Below are positions 31,801 to 35,102 of a stretch of DNA of 35,102 bases, piece after piece. The stretch comes from Gloeobacterales cyanobacterium ES-bin-141. Its GTDB lineage: Bacteria > Cyanobacteriota > Cyanobacteriia > Gloeobacterales > Gloeobacteraceae. Positions within the stretch are counted from its first letter, which is position 1; every line of letters starts with the position of its first letter. Under the pieces are notes generated by a model. It was not told the origin of the DNA. It made no database searches and was given only the letters and a program-made list of their open reading frames with translations. The stretch covers positions 1 through 35,102 of the forward strand of contig JACMIX010000440.1 of assembly GCA_014380935.1 (NCBI GenBank), in the 5' to 3' direction. The position numbers were made by a program, and so were the translations under genes.

Positions 31801-33575
31801 TCCAGACGACCGCAACGCAGATCGGACAGGCTTTCAGGGTCGATCGCTGCGTGCTGCACACCTACATCGAGACACCGTACCCGCGCGTTCCATTCGTGGC
31901 CGAGTACCTTACACCGGGCTGGGAGTCGCTTTTGTCGATGGAAGTACCCGTTGCGGGCAACCCTCTTATGGAGTGTCTACTGGCCCAGGAGCAAGCGATT
32001 GCTTCTCCCGATGTCGAGGTGGAACCGCTGTTTGAGGCAGCCCTGCCTCTCGCCCGGCGAGCCGGCATACGATCTATGCTCGCCATTCGTACCTCATACC
32101 AGGGCAAACCGAACGGAGTCATCGGTCTTCAGCAGTGCAGTGGGATCCGCCACTGGACACAAGAAGAGATTGAGTTGCTTGAGGCGGTGGCCGCCCAGGT
32201 CGGCATTGCCCTCTCCCAGGCGCAGTTGCTCGAACAGGAGCAACACCAGAGGCAGCAACTGGTCTGGCAGGCGGAGCATGATTCGCTCACAGGTTTGTGG
32301 AACCGGCGTGCCTTCAAACAAAGTCTGACTACAGCCCTTGAGGACACTCAACAGCACAGTCACCACACCCTGTGCTACCTCGATCTCGACCAGTTCAAAA
32401 TCGTCAACGATACCTGCGGCCACGCGGCTGGGGACGAACTGCTCAGGCAGGTCTCAGCTCTGTTGCAGGCCAATCTGCGCGCAAGCGACATCCTTGCCCG
32501 CCTTGGTGGTGACGAGTTTGGTCTATTGCTTTTGCACTGCCCGCTAGAGTCTGTTCAGGTGACCACCGATAGCCTGATCGAGTGTCTGAACCGGTTCCGC
32601 TTCACCTGGGGTGATAACAGCTTTACCCTTGGAGTCAGCATCGGAGCCGCCGCCGTTGACATGCACACCCATACGCTCGACAGTCTGCTCAGCGCCGCCG
32701 ATGCTGCTTGCTCAGCCGCCAAGAACAATGGTCGTAACCGCGTCTGCATCTGGAAGCCGGACGACGAGGAACTGCTTCAACAGCAGGGACAAGTTCAGTG
32801 GGTGACTCGTATCCATCGAGCCCTCGAGGAAAATGCTTTTTGTCTCTACCACCAGCCTATCGCTGCCATTTCTCCTGACGCACGCACCGGTGAGCACTAT
32901 GAAGTACTGCTGCGGCTACGTGAAGGAGACAAGATTATCTCGCCCATGGCTTTTATCCCGGCTGCCGAGCGCTACAACCTGATGGGTCTTATTGACCGTT
33001 GGGTTATTCATGCCCTGTTCAGTAGCCAAAACGAATATTACCGCCGCAATTGGAAACGTGTCCGTGAGGAGGGTTGCGAGTACCTCTACTGTGTCAATCT
33101 TTCAGGAGCAAGCATCAATGATGAACAGTTTGTCGATTTCATCACCGAGCAATTCCGGATACACGACGTTCCTCCCCAGCTCATCTGCTTCGAGATTACC
33201 GAAACCATCGCCATCGCCAACCTGAGCAAAGCCTCTCAACTCATCTACGCGCTTAAGAACCTGGGTTGCCACTTTGCACTGGACGATTTCGGCAGCGGAA
33301 CGTCTTCCTTTAGCTACCTGAAAAATCTACCGGTGGACTACCTCAAAATTGATGGGACTTTCGTCAAAGATATTGTAAAAGACCCGGTGGACCGGGCCAT
33401 CGTTGCGTCGATTACCAACGTTGCCAGGCTAATGAATGTACGAACAATTGCCGAGTACGTCGAGAACGACGCTATTCTTGATTGCCTGCGGGACCTGGGT
33501 CTCGATTACGCCCAAGGATACGGCATTGCCCGCCCGCGCCCGTTGCTCGATCAGACATCGAATATCGGGACCTGA
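28839..33575 (+). CDS. Multidomain Cache-PAS-GAF-GGDEF-EAL cyclic-di-GMP signalling protein
   Basis: A 1578-residue membrane sensor. In order: a membrane helix (about 55-75), an extracytoplasmic double-Cache-like domain (80-325) with NRPYFQRAV, a second helix (330-355), PAS (about 366-480), PAS/PAC (500-635), a short coiled coil, GAF (675-815), PAS (830-955), GAF (965-1140), GGDEF (1150-1310) and EAL (1320-1575). The cyclase signature GGDEF is intact at 1223-1227. The EAL signature reads EVL, with Glu1355 kept; N in CVNLSG, E in FEITET, DDFGSGTSS and KIDGTF are also present. Both halves could therefore be active. GTG 28839 is the track start; ATG 28947 is likely also possible. Confidence 0.88.
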   Translation: MNSVKATSQFFNPARAQLVEPLGAWGELSIERIRSLMGIWGSNPLALWVPNWSLRLRLVGLVLLAVLPALGLTLYTASEHRRFVAIDVKANVQQLAGLASGRQEDLVEGARQLLVAFAQLPQVRDPDPAACNKLFADLLNQYPLYTNFGAVRADGTVFCSAVPLKRDSNLRNRPYFQRAVQTRNFTVGDYQVGRITGKPSLNFGYPIFDRAGLLKTVVFAALDVERLNRLLAEAQLPPKAAILLLDRNGTILARSPDAQRWVGKSVPEAELVRTIFSQKKGIAELPGIDGVPRLHAFESLRSTVETGLYMSVGIPTEVAYAEADQLLRNNLLGLGIVAAISLLAAWFGGRFIVLRPIEQALEQAEHKYLKIFENAVEGIFQVTIDGRCLTANPMLALLYGYDSAESVMRDENHAANYSQLLERLAREDVIWGLESQVRHNDGTTVWVSQSARALRDEQNQLIGCEGTVVDITERKRAEEEFAWLLRREAHTRAEAQANEERFRFLAESIPQIIWTARPDGYLDYYNQRWFDYTGMSLEETQGWGWEPILHPDDRQPCIDCWDKAVRTGEPYEIKYRFKRASDGTYRWHLGRALAQRDAEGRVVKWFGTCTDIDDQQHAEQALLEARSTLEQRVAERTAELTHTNTLLEEQICEREQAERYLSTQLAVTQVLAESATLSEATPKLLWIITESLGWDLGELWMVDKQAGLLRFVENWHSPRLQIPLFEAATHLLAFAPGVGLPGQIWASGRPVWFTDLISDQSFQRARTACEEGLRGAFGFPIVAGGGVLGVMTFFSQQQQSSDEELLAILAAIGSQTGQFIERRRAETALNKEQEFLEALLNNLSDGIVACDAEGVLTLFNPATRKLHGLPEEAISPRHWAEHYDLYLADGATRMGKEDIPLFRALHGEHVRNVEMVIAPKNKEARTVVADGQAIYDIQGRKLGAVAVMRDITERKRAEQALERQVQRSLLLGQITQEIRSSLDSKQIFQTTATQIGQAFRVDRCVLHTYIETPYPRVPFVAEYLTPGWESLLSMEVPVAGNPLMECLLAQEQAIASPDVEVEPLFEAALPLARRAGIRSMLAIRTSYQGKPNGVIGLQQCSGIRHWTQEEIELLEAVAAQVGIALSQAQLLEQEQHQRQQLVWQAEHDSLTGLWNRRAFKQSLTTALEDTQQHSHHTLCYLDLDQFKIVNDTCGHAAGDELLRQVSALLQANLRASDILARLGGDEFGLLLLHCPLESVQVTTDSLIECLNRFRFTWGDNSFTLGVSIGAAAVDMHTHTLDSLLSAADAACSAAKNNGRNRVCIWKPDDEELLQQQGQVQWVTRIHRALEENAFCLYHQPIAAISPDARTGEHYEVLLRLREGDKIISPMAFIPAAERYNLMGLIDRWVIHALFSSQNEYYRRNWKRVREEGCEYLYCVNLSGASINDEQFVDFITEQFRIHDVPPQLICFEITETIAIANLSKASQLIYALKNLGCHFALDDFGSGTSSFSYLKNLPVDYLKIDGTFVKDIVKDPVDRAIVASITNVARLMNVRTIAEYVENDAILDCLRDLGLDYAQGYGIARPRPLLDQTSNIGT

Positions 33576-33586
33576 GCTATTTGCCA

Positions 33587-34204
33587 CTAGGATGACGTCA
33601 CAATCAGAGTCGGCTCAGTGGCGGACGCATTAAGCTTGGCCTCGTAAAAACGGCATGCCGCGTAGCCGAGCCCGTAGAGGGTCGCGGCATTTGTACCTGC
33701 GCTGAGCACCGTACCGATAACAGGCAGGCTGACGAGCGGTCGTAGGCCCAGCTTGAGCGCCCGGTTGCTACCCGAGGCCAGTCCAAAAATCATCGCCACT
33801 TCACCCTTACGGTCCGTGTCTTTTAGATCAAGCCCGTAAAGTGCTGCGATCTGATAGACCATTTGAGCCTGCACCAGCAGGTTGGCAGCCAGATCGATAG
33901 CGAGAAGACCCGCGAGGAAACCCGGTACAACGCTACTGGCAAGCCCCAATCCCCCCGCATACAAGGCTTTTTCGGTCATTACCCGTTGCGCAAGCTGAGC
34001 GGGTGTCTCGCCAGGGTGCTCTGCCTTCAAAGTGTTGACGGTACGCTCGACCTCGCTGACATCCACACGATCGACCGCATTGATAAGACCACTCAACCCC
34101 ACCGCACCACCAACGGAGCGCACGAAGGAATTGTTGACCACGGACTCCACGGTACGGCCCGCCTGCCTGGTTGCTTGATCTATCCACTGGTACGCTTCGT
34201 TCAA
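33587..34204 (-). CDS. EcsC/DUF697-like membrane-associated protein
   Basis: A 205-residue protein with an N-terminal helical region, a hydrophobic helical pair (ALYAGGLGLASSVVPGFLAGLLAIDLAANLLVQAQMVYQIAALYG, about 95-140), and a second apolar hairpin (LVSLPVIGTVLSAGTNAATLYGLGYAA). This pattern resembles EcsC and DUF697 proteins, which have no agreed function. There is no signal peptide or catalytic motif. It is convergent with the large signalling gene, 11 bases away. The family call is tentative. Confidence 0.55.
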   Translation of the reverse strand: MNEAYQWIDQATRQAGRTVESVVNNSFVRSVGGAVGLSGLINAVDRVDVSEVERTVNTLKAEHPGETPAQLAQRVMTEKALYAGGLGLASSVVPGFLAGLLAIDLAANLLVQAQMVYQIAALYGLDLKDTDRKGEVAMIFGLASGSNRALKLGLRPLVSLPVIGTVLSAGTNAATLYGLGYAACRFYEAKLNASATEPTLIVTSS

Positions 34205-34232
34205 GTTGAACCGTCCTCTCTTAACAAGTGTC

Positions 34233-34616
34233 TCAATCAGGCAGAATGTAGGTCACAAAGAAGTTTTTGATATCCGCAAGTAAGCCTTTCTGCCGCAGAC
34301 GCTCAAGCTCGCCGCCATCGAGCCACCTGCCCCCGCACTCAGGACAAATATCCAGCTGAACATCGGCTACTCGAATGTCATTGACCTTTTCCATAGTCGT
34401 ACTGTCCCGTGGACAGGTCAAGGGTAAAACGGTACGCACGCCCATTGCTTTACCCGTCAATTTCAGATCGCCTAGATCGTCTTTGCTGACTAGCTCGGGT
34501 ACCTCATTGGGATCAAACCAGATACCCAGGCAACTCTTGCACTGATCGACCTCAACTTCCCCAACCATCACCAGTTCCAGGTCCTGTTCGTGTATGTCAC
34601 ATCGGGGACACTTCAT
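34233..34616 (-). CDS. Double zinc-ribbon (zf-TFIIB type) protein
   Basis: A 127-residue protein with two zinc ribbons. The first is CPRCD then CKSCLGIWFDPNEV; the second is CPRDS (with one Cys replaced by Asp/Ser) then CPECGGRWLDGGELERL. The CxxCxGxWxDxxEL pattern defines the zf-TFIIB/COG3809 group. The first ribbon has all four cysteines; the second shows three, so its metal binding may be incomplete. ATG 34616 with AGGA upstream is preferred over the track start at 34631. Function unknown. It starts 16 bases after the truA stop codon and may share its transcript. Confidence 0.78.
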   Translation of the reverse strand: MKCPRCDIHEQDLELVMVGEVEVDQCKSCLGIWFDPNEVPELVSKDDLGDLKLTGKAMGVRTVLPLTCPRDSTTMEKVNDIRVADVQLDICPECGGRWLDGGELERLRQKGLLADIKNFFVTYILPD

Positions 34617-34632
34617 CGGGGTTCCTCTCACG

Positions 34633-35102
34633 TCAACTTATCATAGGGTATTCTTCTAAGGCAGATCCGTAGTCGAAATGGCCGTTGGCGGTTGTAAAAG
34701 GGTCGTCCGGATAGCCCACACCGAGCAGACACAAACCCGCGGGCGGTGCCGCGTACTTGACCGCTTCGCGGTTACCGTCCTTCCACAAGGTTTGGAAAGC
34801 CTCAACGCTCAAGCGCCCACTACCGACCTCCGCCAGCACACCGACCAACAGGCGCATCATTCCGTACAGAAAGCTGTTTGCACGCACGCGAATGTGAATT
34901 AACTCCCCCCGACGCAGACATTCAGCGGCGTAGACATGTACCAGCGAGTGGGGCCGGTTAGAACCGCTGCGGCGAAAAGCCCGCAGGTCGTGGTGACCGG
35001 TCAGGGTCGCGAGAGCCGCAGCAATCGCCCGCTCATCGAGTGGAGAGTAAGGATAAAACCAACTCCCGCGCCGGGCAAACAGATCCGGGGTAGAGTTGTC
35101 GA
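34633..35102 (-). CDS. truA: tRNA pseudouridine synthase A, 5' end outside window
   Basis: This is the C-terminal part of TruA; the reading frame is open to the window edge, beyond the 84-residue ORF listed in the track. The visible segment contains SWFYPYSPLDERAIAAALA, GHHDLRAFRRSGSNRPHSLVHV, and FLYGMMRLLVGVLAEVGSGRLS, all typical of TruA, which makes pseudouridine at positions 38-40 of tRNA anticodon arms. The N-terminal half with the catalytic Asp (RTDxGVHA) lies outside the window and cannot be judged. Confidence 0.87.
   Translation of the reverse strand, partial: DNSTPDLFARRGSWFYPYSPLDERAIAAALATLTGHHDLRAFRRSGSNRPHSLVHVYAAECLRRGELIHIRVRANSFLYGMMRLLVGVLAEVGSGRLSVEAFQTLWKDGNREAVKYAAPPAGLCLLGVGYPDDPFTTANGHFDYGSALEEYPMIS

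Noticed and set aside
31735-32260. Bilin-binding cyanobacteriochrome GAF
   Set aside because: A Cys occurs in RCVLHTY, but it is in an early strand and not followed by the usual chromophore-binding context, so a plain GAF is the safer call.
1-35102. CRISPR arrays, insertion sequences, prophage
   Set aside because: No regular spaced repeats, transposase or phage structural genes were seen anywhere.

Overview
The window looks like a chromosomal piece of a cyanobacterium, most likely an early-branching, Gloeobacter/Anthocerotibacter-like lineage. Evidence seen: a carotenoid cruF-cruG pair, a double-domain cyanobacterial-type corrinoid adenosyltransferase, a DUF98 chorismate lyase, HemY-type protoporphyrinogen oxidase, small cyanobacterial families (DUF2811, DUF6825), an SLH-domain porin, two ABC1 kinases, moderately high GC, and no HIP1 octamer (GCGATCGC) found by eye. 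The lineage is inference; no rRNA is present. I see no transposase, integrase, phage gene or CRISPR array, so this is core genome with a few lineage-specific islands.

Layout. 1-3.7 kb: 3' truncated cobO, a GFA-type zinc protein, then the cruF-cruG operon for glycosylated carotenoids. 3.9-8 kb: an LL-diaminopimelate aminotransferase-like enzyme, an NAD(P)H-binding protein, a zinc alcohol dehydrogenase and a flippase-like membrane protein, packed as convergent overlapping pairs. 7.94-8.32 kb: a gene-free stretch with two perfect DnaA-box-like nonamers and short repeats. 8.3-13.3 kb: DUF2811, hemY, chorismate lyase, lexA, ndk, tatA, a Rad52-like annealing protein and a VOC protein. 13.4-15.4 kb: a MarR regulator with pirin and an alpha/beta hydrolase, and palindromic candidate operators. 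15.5-19.3 kb: rlmB, mrnC, a STAS protein, an ABC1 kinase and DUF6825. 19.45-21.4 kb: tRNA-Ser(GGA) and four consecutive genes for small secreted proteins, two of them Gln-rich with repeated QTxVGVQNxxQxQ-like segments. 21.6-28.4 kb: a second ABC1 kinase, lipB, an SLH porin, fabD and a phytase-like esterase. 28.6-35.1 kb: tRNA-Thr(TGT), a 1578-residue Cache-PAS-GAF-GGDEF-EAL signalling protein, an EcsC/DUF697-like protein, a double zinc-ribbon protein and 5' truncated truA.

How genes work together. lexA and the Rad52-like gene each carry a GGAC-N4-GTTC element placed inside or just after a good sigma70-type promoter, which suggests a small SOS circuit; this LexA keeps its cleavage site and Ser/Lys dyad. 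The MarR regulator probably controls itself and pirin through TTTAATNTTAAA sites. rlmB and mrnC both act on 23S rRNA and overlap. The most novel element is the secreted repeat-protein cluster with a structured segment upstream. Second is the origin-like intergenic region, and third a fabD leader able to hide its own ribosome binding site.
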